Assembly (NCBI RefSeq): GCF_001687305.1
Contig: NZ_LZRK01000003.1
Coordinates: forward strand, 425,561 to 489,560
Direction of reading: 5' to 3'
Source of the DNA: Actinomyces vulturis
GTDB lineage: Bacteria > Actinomycetota > Actinomycetes > Actinomycetales > Actinomycetaceae
DNA length: 64,000 bases
How positions within the stretch are numbered: position 1 is the stretch's first letter; every line of letters begins with the position of its first letter. Shown here piece by piece: positions 9,401 to 18,056 of the stretch. Position numbers and translations under genes: made by a program. Under the pieces are notes generated by a model. The model saw only the letters and a list, made by a program, of their open reading frames with translations, was not told the origin of the DNA and ran no database searches.

Positions 9401-10363
9401 TTACTTGAGGACGAGCACCTTGGGATCACCCACGGGCTTTCCGTCCATGGTGAGTTGGAGACGGTAAGTTCCCGCTTTGGCTTTAGGGCCGCCCTCGTCA
9501 CATGAGGTGCCTTTGACGGTTCCGGGCCATGTGATGGTGAAGGGGTTGGCAGCCTCACCGGGGGAAACGAGAAGTTCATGGTCTGGCTCTTCGCTCACGC
9601 ATTCCATGGCATCCCACAGGGTGGCTTCACCGCTAGTGACGATGAGATTAAAGTGTTTGCTTCCCGTATCGAGGACACACGCTTCGGTGCCTTTATTTGT
9701 CATCGTGACGGTAACAGTTACCGGTTCGCCTGCCTTGACTTCGATTGGTGCATCGATCTGCGCATCAAGGGCACTGGCTACGCAGGCACTAGGCGCCGGC
9801 CAGAATGTTTGGACGCTGCTAGCGGCTGCTTCTTGGTCTTGACGCTGGATTTCGTGACTGAGGGCTTTCATTCCCTGCATCACTGCCCACACGGCAGCAG
9901 CCATGAGTGCTACCACGATGATGACAGCAATGGTGCGGCGCAGAACGTAATTGGGTTGTGCGGGACGCTGTGGGCGGTGGGGGCCTCGGGAGTCACGACC
10001 TTGATGGCTGCTCTGTGGCTGGCGTGACGAACGTCCCGGTTTGCTTTGCCGCTGCGTTGCCGCACCTTGACTTCCTCGCTGTGGGCGTACCTGCGAGACC
10101 CCTGATGGATTCGCTCCAACGCTGGCACGTTGCCTGGTTTGTCCATCCTGGCTCGATCCATGTGAACGGCCACGTGATGATTGAGCCCGAGTACCGTCAA
10201 AGTGGGTAGGGCCTTCGGAGCGAATCCGTGAGCGGGTTGAACGTTGCTGGCGCTGGGGCGCATCTCCACTGGAGGATCGGCGATGCATGGCAGAGGAGGG
10301 ATTTGAGGCCCCTTGACGTCTGGCGCGCGAGCGCGGGGGGTGCTGATTCTTCCTGCCTGCCAT
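9401..10363 (-). CDS. Conserved hypothetical single-pass membrane protein with basic low-complexity tail
   Basis: About 320 residues from ATG 10363; a GTG at 10408 would add 15. Residues 1-145 are very rich in Arg, Gln, Ser and Gly, so basic and probably disordered in the cytoplasm. One membrane helix follows (about 145-167), then an exported domain of about 150 residues with a beta-sandwich pattern (V-T-V-T-V-T-M-T-N-K-G) and paired cysteines, as in DUF4232-like extracellular domains. Function unknown. Divergent from mutY and convergent with radA. Confidence 0.75.
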   Translation of the reverse strand: MAGRKNQHPPRSRARRQGASNPSSAMHRRSSSGDAPQRQQRSTRSRIRSEGPTHFDGTRAQSSRGRSHGSSQDGQTRQRASVGANPSGVSQVRPQRGSQGAATQRQSKPGRSSRQPQSSHQGRDSRGPHRPQRPAQPNYVLRRTIAVIIVVALMAAAVWAVMQGMKALSHEIQRQDQEAAASSVQTFWPAPSACVASALDAQIDAPIEVKAGEPVTVTVTMTNKGTEACVLDTGSKHFNLIVTSGEATLWDAMECVSEEPDHELLVSPGEAANPFTITWPGTVKGTSCDEGGPKAKAGTYRLQLTMDGKPVGDPKVLVLK

Positions 10364-10445
10364 GGTCGGCACTTTACCGGGATTCACGAAGGGCTGGTTT
10401 GAGCCCACGCAGGCTGATGCGTACTCGGTAGCACTCTGAGTGTTT

Positions 10446-10451
10446 TAGGCT
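10446..10451 (+). promoter_or_regulatory. Candidate -10 element of leaderless mutY
   Basis: TAGGCT seven bases before the ATG of mutY, which has no ribosome site. It matches the arrangement before purD, metG and pmt. Confidence 0.35.
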
Positions 10452-10458
10452 TTCCCTC

Positions 10459-11373
10459 ATGTCCTGCTCTGATGATTCCTTATGGATGTTTGAGCGCCTA
10501 ACTCAGTGGTTTCATATTGCTGAGCGTCCATTGGCGTGGCGTGCGAAGGGAACCAGCCCGTGGGGGGTGTTGCTCAGTGAAGTGATGAGTCAGCAGACTC
10601 CTGTCTCTCGCGTGGAACCAATGTGGCTGGAGTGGATTGAGCGTTGGCCCACGCCAACTGATTTGGCGGCAGCTTCAACAAGCGATGTTCTCGCTGCGTG
10701 GGGACGTTTAGGTTATCCACGACGAGCTTTGCGTCTTCATGAATGCGCTCGAGCAATCCGTGATATCTACGGTGGTCAGTTGCCTGCGGACATAGAGTTG
10801 CTGGAGCAGTTACCTGGAATTGGTTCGTACACGGCCGCTGCGGTGGCATCTTTTGCTTTTCATCGCCGCGCGGTAGTGCTAGATACGAATATTCGTCGTG
10901 TTTTTGCGCGTTTTTATGGTGGCGCAGCATTACCACCACCCTCTCCTCGTGCCAGTGAGCGTCATTTAGCTGCGCAATTGCTTCCCGAGGACGATGAGGA
11001 TTCCGCGCTGTGGAATGTGTCCGTGATGGAGTTGGGTGCGCTGCTGTGTAAATCGCGTTCTCCATTGTGTGACCAGTGCCCGCTCAGCGAGCGCTGTCGG
11101 TGGTTTGTCGAGGGGCAACCTGCCGATGAGTTTGCTTCTCGACGCCGTACCCAGGCTTGGCATGGAACGGATCGCCAGGCACGAGGCCGGATCATCGCGC
11201 TTCTTCGTGAGCATCACTCAGCCACGCTGGCGGCATGTTTACGTGCGGCCACCATTCCTGGAGGTGATAATGCCCAGCCGAACAGGGCTGTGCGAACTCT
11301 CACCGAGGATGGGTTAATTCATGAACTAGCCAATGGGGACTATGCGTTGGGTTCAGCCCCTGCGGGCGAATAA
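10459..11373 (+). CDS. mutY: A/G-specific adenine glycosylase MutY
   Basis: Removes adenine mispaired with 8-oxoguanine. 304 residues. The catalytic Glu41 lies in L-S-E-V-M-S-Q-Q-T. The helix-hairpin-helix L-P-G-I-G-S-Y-T-A lies at about 118-126, and the catalytic Asp142 in V-L-D-T-N. The [4Fe-4S] ligands are Cys197, Cys204, Cys207 and Cys213. It is shorter than the E. coli protein and lacks the full NUDIX-like C-terminal domain, as actinobacterial forms often do. A TAGGCT lies seven bases before the ATG. Confidence 0.95.
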   Translation: MSCSDDSLWMFERLTQWFHIAERPLAWRAKGTSPWGVLLSEVMSQQTPVSRVEPMWLEWIERWPTPTDLAAASTSDVLAAWGRLGYPRRALRLHECARAIRDIYGGQLPADIELLEQLPGIGSYTAAAVASFAFHRRAVVLDTNIRRVFARFYGGAALPPPSPRASERHLAAQLLPEDDEDSALWNVSVMELGALLCKSRSPLCDQCPLSERCRWFVEGQPADEFASRRRTQAWHGTDRQARGRIIALLREHHSATLAACLRAATIPGGDNAQPNRAVRTLTEDGLIHELANGDYALGSAPAGE

Positions 11374-11402
11374 TCGTTCGTCGGTGACAAAGTAAAGGAT
11401 TA

Positions 11403-11451
11403 AAGCAGTTGGGTGGGGGCGCCGCTTCGCGGCGCCCCCACCCAACTGCTT
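11403..11451. terminator. Bidirectional hairpin terminator between mutY and agaS-like gene
   Basis: Perfect 23-bp inverted repeat (arms 11403-11425 and 11429-11451) with a three-base loop, the longest of its kind in the window. It sits between convergent genes. There is no long T tract. Confidence 0.85.
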
Positions 11452-11500
11452 ATCAACGGTTGTTTGCTACCTCAACGTTTCTCAGGTAGCACACTCATCC

Positions 11501-12616
11501 TCAGTCGGCCAGAGGGTGAATAATAACGCCCTGGACCACGCGGTTCACATCACCGGCGGGGAAGGGGTTGTCAACGTTCTTGTCGAGTGCGGCAGAGGTA
11601 AACACACCCATGAACTGTGCGACGAGAATATGGACAACTGCAACGAATGCGTCGGGCACCTCAGCAAGTCCGGGCCATACCCAAGCGTTATCTACCTCAA
11701 GGTCCTTACCTGCAATAGCTAGGACAGCTTCAGTTCCGAGGTTTCCACGCAGTTCGTTAAGAATATCCACATCGTACTGGCGGGTGTAGGGATCGGAGGA
11801 AATGAAAACAAACGCCTGGGTGGTTTCGTCAATGACGGCCTTGGGGCCGTGACGGAAGCCCATGGAGGATTCGTAGAAGGAGACCAGGTCACCAGCGGTA
11901 AGTTCGAGGAACTTCAGTCCTGCTTCATGAGCAAGACCACGCAGCGGGCCGGAGCCTAAGTAGACCACACGCTTGGGCAACTTCGTGGCCAGTGCGCGGA
12001 TGTCATCCTGACGCTCAGCGACAACGTAATCACCGGCAGCAGCAAGGGGCTCAATAAGATCCACGGAACCTGCGCCAAGCAGCACCAGTGAGCTAAGCAG
12101 CATGCATGTGAAGGAACTGGTCATCGCGAATCCCTTGTCGTTGGAGCCATCAGGCATGAGAACGACGAGAGAGCCTTCCTTACCGCTGCGGCCAACGGCC
12201 AATTGTCCCTCGGGGGCGCAGGTAAGAACGAGATGGTAGACCTCGGAGAGAACCTGGTCAGCCAGTTCCGTAGCAGCCAAAGATTCCGGTGAGTTACCAG
12301 AACGTGCGAAACTCACCAGGAGGGTGGGTACGTCCTGAGCAAAGGACTCATAGGGATTAGAGACGATGTCCGTGGTGGGGACTGCTTCAACGCGGCGTCC
12401 GGTTGCCCGGGCGATGGCAGGAGCAGCGATTTCGCCAACGAATGCGCTCGTGCCGGCACCGGTCAGGATGATGCGGAGATTGTCCTTAGCAAAGAGGGGC
12501 TTGAGGAATGTTTCATGTTCGTCGCGGCCGTCGGTCAGGATGGTCGCTAGATCGCGCCATTTGTCGATCTGTCCGCATACCTCTTGGTAGGTCACTGCTT
12601 GGGTGTAGTCAGTCAT
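11501..12616 (-). CDS. agaS: SIS-domain sugar isomerase/deaminase, AgaS family
   Basis: 371 residues with two sugar isomerase (SIS) domains. The first holds G-A-G-T-S-A-F-V-G and S-F-A-R-S-G-N-S-P-E-S; the second holds Y-L-G-S-G-P-L-R-G-L-A-H-E-A and S-M-G-F-R-H-G-P-K. AgaS proteins deaminate galactosamine 6-phosphate (or act on related amino sugars) to tagatose 6-phosphate. It lies 46 bases after gatZ/kbaZ on the same strand, fitting one amino-sugar or tagatose pathway. No PTS genes or catalytic aldolase (GatY/KbaY) are in the window. Confidence 0.85.
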   Translation of the reverse strand: MTDYTQAVTYQEVCGQIDKWRDLATILTDGRDEHETFLKPLFAKDNLRIILTGAGTSAFVGEIAAPAIARATGRRVEAVPTTDIVSNPYESFAQDVPTLLVSFARSGNSPESLAATELADQVLSEVYHLVLTCAPEGQLAVGRSGKEGSLVVLMPDGSNDKGFAMTSSFTCMLLSSLVLLGAGSVDLIEPLAAAGDYVVAERQDDIRALATKLPKRVVYLGSGPLRGLAHEAGLKFLELTAGDLVSFYESSMGFRHGPKAVIDETTQAFVFISSDPYTRQYDVDILNELRGNLGTEAVLAIAGKDLEVDNAWVWPGLAEVPDAFVAVVHILVAQFMGVFTSAALDKNVDNPFPAGDVNRVVQGVIIHPLAD

Positions 12617-12662
12617 TGAAAGTCTTTCTTGTGTGAAGTCTTGTCACGCAGATCAGGCGTGG

Positions 12663-13943
12663 TCAGTTGTTGCGGTGGCAGGCGTCTGCGTAGGGGCGGA
12701 TGGCATCACGAACTCGGTCGATGAGTAATGCCTCGGGATCCTTGGCAAGCAGCCCTTCGCGAACACGCTCATACTGCAAAGGCATGTACTGGCTCAGGAG
12801 GGGCTCAGGGATTTCTACTTCGGCGAGGTTATCCATGAGCGTCTGGCGAGCCTTCTTAATCTCAGCATCAGGCCAGTAGTAACGCATGCGGTCGGAGTAG
12901 GAGTAACGGCGTGCAATGCGCTGCTCATCTTCATCACCGGTGTAGTAGACCTCCCATTTAGCAGGTTCTGCCACCATGCGATCTTCAATGACCTGGCGGA
13001 GGTTAGAGCGCTTATCTGCATCGATGAGTTCGTCTTCGATATGAGACAAGGCAAATAGGCCTTCGCGAAGGTTGAAAGTCAGTCCCGGACCAACCTTGAG
13101 GATTGCCCAGTGGTCGCGGACAAGTTGAGCAAGGTTAGCGGGTGTCTGGTAATCAGTGGAGTGCGCTTCGAAAACCAGGGTGGGTTCGTCATCGAGGACA
13201 GTGCGTAATTCCTTCGTGCCCTCAGAGACGTAGTCAACGACCTTAAGATGATCAAATTCCACCGCAGGCTGGACCACGAGTGCGCTGATCTTGGGCCATA
13301 CCTCAGTCAAACCCACCGCATCGAATGCTGCACGATGTGCGGCGAGGGTTTCCTTGGCTGCATCGGGTGAGGTGGGGGTGATTTCGCCAAGTTCTTCCTG
13401 GTGGCCGCCGGGAACGGGAACCTCAGTACCAATCACGTAGCGAACCTGGTCAGCGGTGCCGGCCTTCTGTGCGCCTTCTTCTGCGGCCACGAGCATGCGT
13501 GCAGCACGCTCAGCGGCAATCTCATCAGTGATGGGGTAGGGATCGCCCTTGCAGGAGAAAGAACAATCCAGGTGGATCTTGGTGTAGCCAGCTTCTGCGT
13601 AGGCACGCACCAGATCAACGGCCTTGACCATGGCGGATTCGGGTTCTTCCTTCTGCCAGGTGTTGGGGCCCAGGTGGTCACCACCGAGGATGATGTCATC
13701 GTGAGCGAGTCCGACTTCATCGGCGATGGAGTACACCATGTCGCGGAAGTCAGCAGGCTTCATGCCGGTATATCCACCGAATTGGTCGACCTGGTTAGAG
13801 GTAGCTTCGATGAGAACGCTAGTTTCGTCTTCGCGAGCTTGGATAAGGCTGGCGCGGATAACAGTGGGATCTGCTGAACAAATGGAGTAGATGCCGACGT
13901 TGGCTCCACCCTTGTGAGCAGCGATGATCTCTGGGTAGTTCAT
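12663..13943 (-). CDS. D-tagatose-1,6-bisphosphate aldolase subunit GatZ/KbaZ-like
   Basis: 426 residues of the GatZ/KbaZ family. This is the subunit that stabilises class II tagatose-bisphosphate aldolase (GatY/KbaY). Family stretches include A-H-K-G-G-A near the N-terminus, S-V-L-I-E-A-T-S-N-Q-V-D-Q-F-G-G-Y-T, D-H-L-G-P-N-x-W, H-L-D-C-S-F-S and I-G-T-E-V-P-V-P-G-G. No catalytic partner is nearby. A clear AGGGG site precedes ATG 13943. Whether it is gatZ or kbaZ cannot be told from sequence. Confidence 0.88.
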   Translation of the reverse strand: MNYPEIIAAHKGGANVGIYSICSADPTVIRASLIQAREDETSVLIEATSNQVDQFGGYTGMKPADFRDMVYSIADEVGLAHDDIILGGDHLGPNTWQKEEPESAMVKAVDLVRAYAEAGYTKIHLDCSFSCKGDPYPITDEIAAERAARMLVAAEEGAQKAGTADQVRYVIGTEVPVPGGHQEELGEITPTSPDAAKETLAAHRAAFDAVGLTEVWPKISALVVQPAVEFDHLKVVDYVSEGTKELRTVLDDEPTLVFEAHSTDYQTPANLAQLVRDHWAILKVGPGLTFNLREGLFALSHIEDELIDADKRSNLRQVIEDRMVAEPAKWEVYYTGDEDEQRIARRYSYSDRMRYYWPDAEIKKARQTLMDNLAEVEIPEPLLSQYMPLQYERVREGLLAKDPEALLIDRVRDAIRPYADACHRNN

Positions 13944-13964
13944 GAGGGACCCCTATGGTTGAAA

Positions 13965-14002
13965 ATGATTGTTCCCACCTCCAATCATGCAGCATCAATC
14001 AT
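13965..14002. promoter_or_regulatory. Three ATGATTG/CAATCAT repeats upstream of gatZ/kbaZ
   Basis: ATGATTG at 13965-13971 and its complement CAATCAT at 13982-13988 and 13996-14002 lie 22-59 bases upstream of the gatZ/kbaZ start. The inverted and direct arrangement resembles a multi-site operator. The SorC-type regulator encoded just upstream is the natural candidate. The rest of the 289-base gap (to 14232) shows nothing else clear. Confidence 0.4.
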
Positions 14003-14232
14003 TAATTGTCCACGGAGAACCCCCAGTTCATCGCGATTTTTTCGCATGTTTTCAATACTCTGAGTGATGTTGACGAGTTTGCGTCATCACATCGCTCACC
14101 GAAGCGCTCAGCACAGTTACCAACACAAGCGACAGGCCTCAAAGCCTCCCGCCCCTCTCACTAGGAGCGGCCCCACCTAGCGAATACTCCACGACCAATT
14201 CCTCTCCCCCATTCACAAAACGCCCTCTCCCC

Positions 14233-15216
14233 TTACGCACGAGCAGTGGGGGTGGTAGGTACCGAGGCGAGAATACGAACAGTTTCGCGGGCTAACGCAT
14301 CATCAAGAATGATGTCGGTAGCCACTTTGGCGCGAATGGCAGCCGCAACAGCTTGAGCTTTAGCAACGCCCGCGGCCACGAGCACACGGTGAGGCAACGT
14401 ACGCAACTGTGCCGGTGTGGGGCCGGTAGCCCGCTGGTTAATATCAATATCCCCATAGGAACCATCTGATCGAAGGAACACCGTGCAGACATCCGCCACC
14501 ACTCCTTCTCGCGCAAGAACAGCCCTATCTGCTGCGGAAAGGTAACCACCTTGGTGAACTTGACTAGGCACAGGACCATTCATCGACCCCACGCCGAATA
14601 CAGCCATATCGGTACGAGCTTGAACATCGAGAACACGCATGATGGAGCGCTCACGCCATAAGGCTTGACGCGTGGCGGCATAGTCAAAAAATGCAGGAAC
14701 AGGAAAGTGGACAACTTGAGCATCAAACGCGCTGGCTGCACGGCGAAGAATAGAATCCACGTAGGGCACGCCTGACTGTTCCGAATTAGCGGCACCATTG
14801 AGTTGAACCACGATGGAATCAGGGATAACCCGTGGAGAGAGGCTGCGAACCACTTCGGCCACGGTAGTCCCCCAAGCTAAACCAAGAGTTGCTCCTGCAG
14901 TCATGGATTCACTCACTACGTCTCCAGCAACTGCGGCAACTTGTTCAAGGCGATGAATTTCAGTGGCCCCACTACGAACAGGGACAACGCGGACATGGGC
15001 GCCAGAGACTTTTTCAAGGGCGCGCGCACTCGAGTCTCCCCCACCAGGTTCATTGAGAGAAATACGAACAAGTCCAGTAGAGCGAGCATAGGCTAGCAAT
15101 CGGGAAACCGTAGAGCGTGAAACCCCAAGGTGGCGTGCCACACCCTCCATAGTTTCATCTTGAAGGTAGTACATGGAGGCAGCACGGAACGCTAAACCAT
15201 CGCGCGAGCTGGTCAT
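14233..15216 (-). CDS. SorC/DeoR-family sugar-binding transcriptional regulator
   Basis: 327 residues. An N-terminal helix-turn-helix at about 20-42 reads M-E-G-V-A-R-H-L-G-V-S-R-S-T-V-S-R-L-L. The rest is the SorC effector domain related to sugar-phosphate isomerases, with V-V-Q-L-N-G-A and a G-V-G-S-type loop. It lies between glpC (106-base gap) and gatZ/kbaZ (289-base gap) on the same strand. Its likely target is the gatZ/agaS pair, less likely the glp genes. The effector is probably a phosphorylated sugar, by family analogy. Confidence 0.85.
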   Translation of the reverse strand: MTSSRDGLAFRAASMYYLQDETMEGVARHLGVSRSTVSRLLAYARSTGLVRISLNEPGGGDSSARALEKVSGAHVRVVPVRSGATEIHRLEQVAAVAGDVVSESMTAGATLGLAWGTTVAEVVRSLSPRVIPDSIVVQLNGAANSEQSGVPYVDSILRRAASAFDAQVVHFPVPAFFDYAATRQALWRERSIMRVLDVQARTDMAVFGVGSMNGPVPSQVHQGGYLSAADRAVLAREGVVADVCTVFLRSDGSYGDIDINQRATGPTPAQLRTLPHRVLVAAGVAKAQAVAAAIRAKVATDIILDDALARETVRILASVPTTPTARA

Positions 15217-15322
15217 TCATACTCTTTCGTCAAATCACCCTAAATCGGTGAGTGGCATATCACAATCACTTCATCTTACGGGGTTGACGAGCCTTACCCA
15301 CGCCATTTAGGCACATAAAAAA

Positions 15323-16651
15323 TCAAAGTTCAGACAGCCCGTATGCAGCGTGAAGCATCCAAATCGGATGGACAGTGCGCACCCCAGAGGATTGCTCAAT
15401 CTGCCAACGACAGGTTTCAGTATCACAGACAGCCAATGAAGGGTTTACGGCGTTAACCATCTCAAACAATGGTTTTCCCACGGCTTGGGCCACCTCGAAC
15501 TTTTCTTTCTTTAATCCGTAAGTTCCGGCAATTCCACAGCAAGCCAGACCTGATTCCACAACACGCAGGCCAGGAATCACCTTCATCACGTCAACGGCAG
15601 GCAGGCCCATAGCCTGGTTTTTGAGTTGGCAGGGGGCATGGTAGGCAACTTCCATCTCAAGGCGAGTGGTTGGGGTTGGCAACTGATCGGCGTCGAGAAG
15701 ATCACGGAGGAATTCGCTAAGTTCCATGGTACGCACAGATACGTCACGCAACTCCTCAGCGTCCACACCCATGATTTCGTGGGCTTCATGTTTGAGCATG
15801 CCTGCACAGGAACCCGAAGAAGAAACAATGGTGAGACCACTCCCAGCGTTACGCAATTGTTCGCAAAGAGCTAGAAGGCTTGCAGTTGCTTGACCGTAGA
15901 GACCGTTGGATTGAGCCGCCAAACCACAGCATCCTTGCTTGGGGACGATGACCTCATAACCCAAGTATTCGAGCACCTCAATGGCTCGTATCGAGGTTTG
16001 GACTTCGAAGTAGCCCCCTGCGCAACCATGAAAGAACACGAGGGGACCGCGGCTTCCAGGCGGTTCGAGAGTACGACCTGCAGGTTCACGTGTGGCCAAC
16101 CATTTGCGCAGGCTCAGGGTAGTGGCCTGAGGCATGGGAGCGTCACGGTGGATACCGACAGTTTTTTCGACGGCGTAGCGCACGGCGCTGTTCGCAAGCG
16201 CCGCGTTAGCGATGGGAGCGATGGGGGTCATCACCTGCCCCATGAGGGTGGTATTGGTGATAATGCGGTCACGCATGGGGATACGGCCTTGTTGGTGACG
16301 CATCACAGCGCGGGTTTGATTATTGAGTTCAGCCACCTTCACACCTTGGGGGCACACGCGGGTGCATGTACCACATGAGGAGCAGTAGTCGATGGAATTA
16401 TCTACGCTCAAACCGTGACGATAACGTTCAGCTTGGGGTCCTACATACTTTGGCCCAGGGAAAGCATCGGTAACTGCTGCAACGGGACACATTGTTTCGC
16501 AGATAGTGCATTTGATGCAGTTATCCAGACTGGCTCGCGCTAAGGAATGCCCTGCATGATCGATGGCCATACGGCCAGATTTCACGTCTCGCCCTCCAGG
16601 CGTATGCAGTGGAAGGTCCCAACGGCGGGCGAATTGGTCGATATCAAACAT
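15323..16651 (-). CDS. glpC: Anaerobic glycerol-3-phosphate dehydrogenase subunit C
   Basis: Membrane-associated iron-sulfur subunit passing electrons from GlpAB to quinone. About 442 residues. Two 4Fe-4S motifs are seen: C-I-K-C-T-I-C-E-T-M-C-P and C-S-S-C-G-T-C-T-R-V-C-P. Two cysteine-rich CCG domains follow (F-F-H-G-C-A-G-G-Y and Q-G-C-C-G; A-P-C-Q and L-A-C-C-G-I-A-G). ATG 16651 overlaps the glpB stop by eight bases and has GGAG upstream; an in-frame ATG at 16666 is an alternative. Confidence 0.93.
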   Translation of the reverse strand: MFDIDQFARRWDLPLHTPGGRDVKSGRMAIDHAGHSLARASLDNCIKCTICETMCPVAAVTDAFPGPKYVGPQAERYRHGLSVDNSIDYCSSCGTCTRVCPQGVKVAELNNQTRAVMRHQQGRIPMRDRIITNTTLMGQVMTPIAPIANAALANSAVRYAVEKTVGIHRDAPMPQATTLSLRKWLATREPAGRTLEPPGSRGPLVFFHGCAGGYFEVQTSIRAIEVLEYLGYEVIVPKQGCCGLAAQSNGLYGQATASLLALCEQLRNAGSGLTIVSSSGSCAGMLKHEAHEIMGVDAEELRDVSVRTMELSEFLRDLLDADQLPTPTTRLEMEVAYHAPCQLKNQAMGLPAVDVMKVIPGLRVVESGLACCGIAGTYGLKKEKFEVAQAVGKPLFEMVNAVNPSLAVCDTETCRWQIEQSSGVRTVHPIWMLHAAYGLSEL

Positions 16652-18056
16652 GGGTCTCATCTCCATTCACACCAATCGCCTCCAAAGCAGCCACCACTGA
16701 GCCTAAAGCGATACCGTCACCGCTCTTTTCACTCCATCTCATAGCCCCGGCAATCTTGCCGCCCACCACATGGACGTTACTTGCGAGCACCTGCCCTTTC
16801 GTTCCTAGCGGTCGCATGGCGTCATCCACAGCAATACCGCTAGCAAAGAGACGCTGGGGTTTACCCCAATAATCACGGTGCACAAGCTGTTTGTCATCAT
16901 GGCAGACAGGTAGGCCGAGGACTGTGTCGGTGATGGTGGAGTAACTGTCGCATGCCAGGGCTCCAGATTCGAATCCTCCGGAAGCGTCAATGAGATGGTC
17001 ACAGCCGATCGTCCGTTCACGTCCCGCCATATCAACGACCACCTCCTGAACGTGTTGTTTAACGCTGTGCCGACCCATTAACCATTGACACGCTTCTCCT
17101 TGGCGGTCGCGAACACCAACGACGCGAGCGCCACTGAGAATACGTACTCCCATCTCACGCATGATCGAAGTGCAGCGTTCTTCCCACCGTATGCCTGCAG
17201 GGTTGGGGGGAACGAGTGGAACTTCACCGACGTCAATTCCTAAACGCTCAGCGAGCCACTGCGCACCATCAGTGGTGTGAAGGCCAAGGATGGCAGGCAG
17301 CAAAAGAACATCCGCCGCGCTTACGTGCGGTTCAAGGGAGCGTGCAAGACGTTCGCGAGTTTGTTGATCGTCAAATGCTCGCGCTGCTTGGACAGAAGTA
17401 ACGTCCCATTGTCCTTCACGAAGGTCTGCATCTACCGTGACGGCTCGAATGTCAAGGGTGCTGCCATCTGGCAGAAGAGTACGTGCAAGATTTCCTGCTA
17501 CCAGGGTGGAGAAGAAATCCTTATGCCGGGCTAGTCCGGCTACTACGTAGCGCTTGCCTGCAGTAAGAATACTGGCACGCATTGATGGGGGGATGAGGAA
17601 GGTTGGTCGAATCGCGCCAACGGCGGTAGGAATGAGGTAGTTTGCCAGATCATCTCTCACTGTAGGCGTATCGCCGAGACTCATACGAGATATCACGTAA
17701 TCGGGACCGAGCATGCGTTCCCATGCAGCCAATCCGGCACTGACGTGTTCACTTCCAATGACGCGATAGGGGTGCCCGTCCGGCAATTCCACATTCCGGG
17801 TATCTTCAGAAGATGCAATGAAAGCAAGGGGATGCTCAATCAAGCGACGTTCGCTGCGCTTGTCGAGAGGGGCCTTTCCCCCTGCTGGTCCTGCACTACC
17901 GCCAATTCTACCCATCACATCGATGGTTCCTTGAGAAAGGGTCAAGCCTCCCATTCCTGAGGTAACTATGGTGACACTCGCACCACTACGACGTGCCAGG
18001 TAGGCGGCGAGATAACCGCTGATTCCGGATCCGATGATTACAATGTCACTTCGCAT
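16644..18056 (-). CDS. glpB: Anaerobic glycerol-3-phosphate dehydrogenase subunit B
   Basis: About 470 residues from ATG 18056. The protein opens with the FAD-binding strand-loop D-I-V-I-I-G-S-G-I-S-G and carries the GlpB pattern T-S-G-M-G-G-L-T-L-S-Q-G-T-I-D-V. The longer open frame back to 18245 overlaps glpA in a different frame and is not needed. The start overlaps the glpA stop by 11 bases and its stop overlaps glpC, so glpABC is one tightly coupled operon. Confidence 0.92.
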   Translation of the reverse strand: MRSDIVIIGSGISGYLAAYLARRSGASVTIVTSGMGGLTLSQGTIDVMGRIGGSAGPAGGKAPLDKRSERRLIEHPLAFIASSEDTRNVELPDGHPYRVIGSEHVSAGLAAWERMLGPDYVISRMSLGDTPTVRDDLANYLIPTAVGAIRPTFLIPPSMRASILTAGKRYVVAGLARHKDFFSTLVAGNLARTLLPDGSTLDIRAVTVDADLREGQWDVTSVQAARAFDDQQTRERLARSLEPHVSAADVLLLPAILGLHTTDGAQWLAERLGIDVGEVPLVPPNPAGIRWEERCTSIMREMGVRILSGARVVGVRDRQGEACQWLMGRHSVKQHVQEVVVDMAGRERTIGCDHLIDASGGFESGALACDSYSTITDTVLGLPVCHDDKQLVHRDYWGKPQRLFASGIAVDDAMRPLGTKGQVLASNVHVVGGKIAGAMRWSEKSGDGIALGSVVAALEAIGVNGDETHV

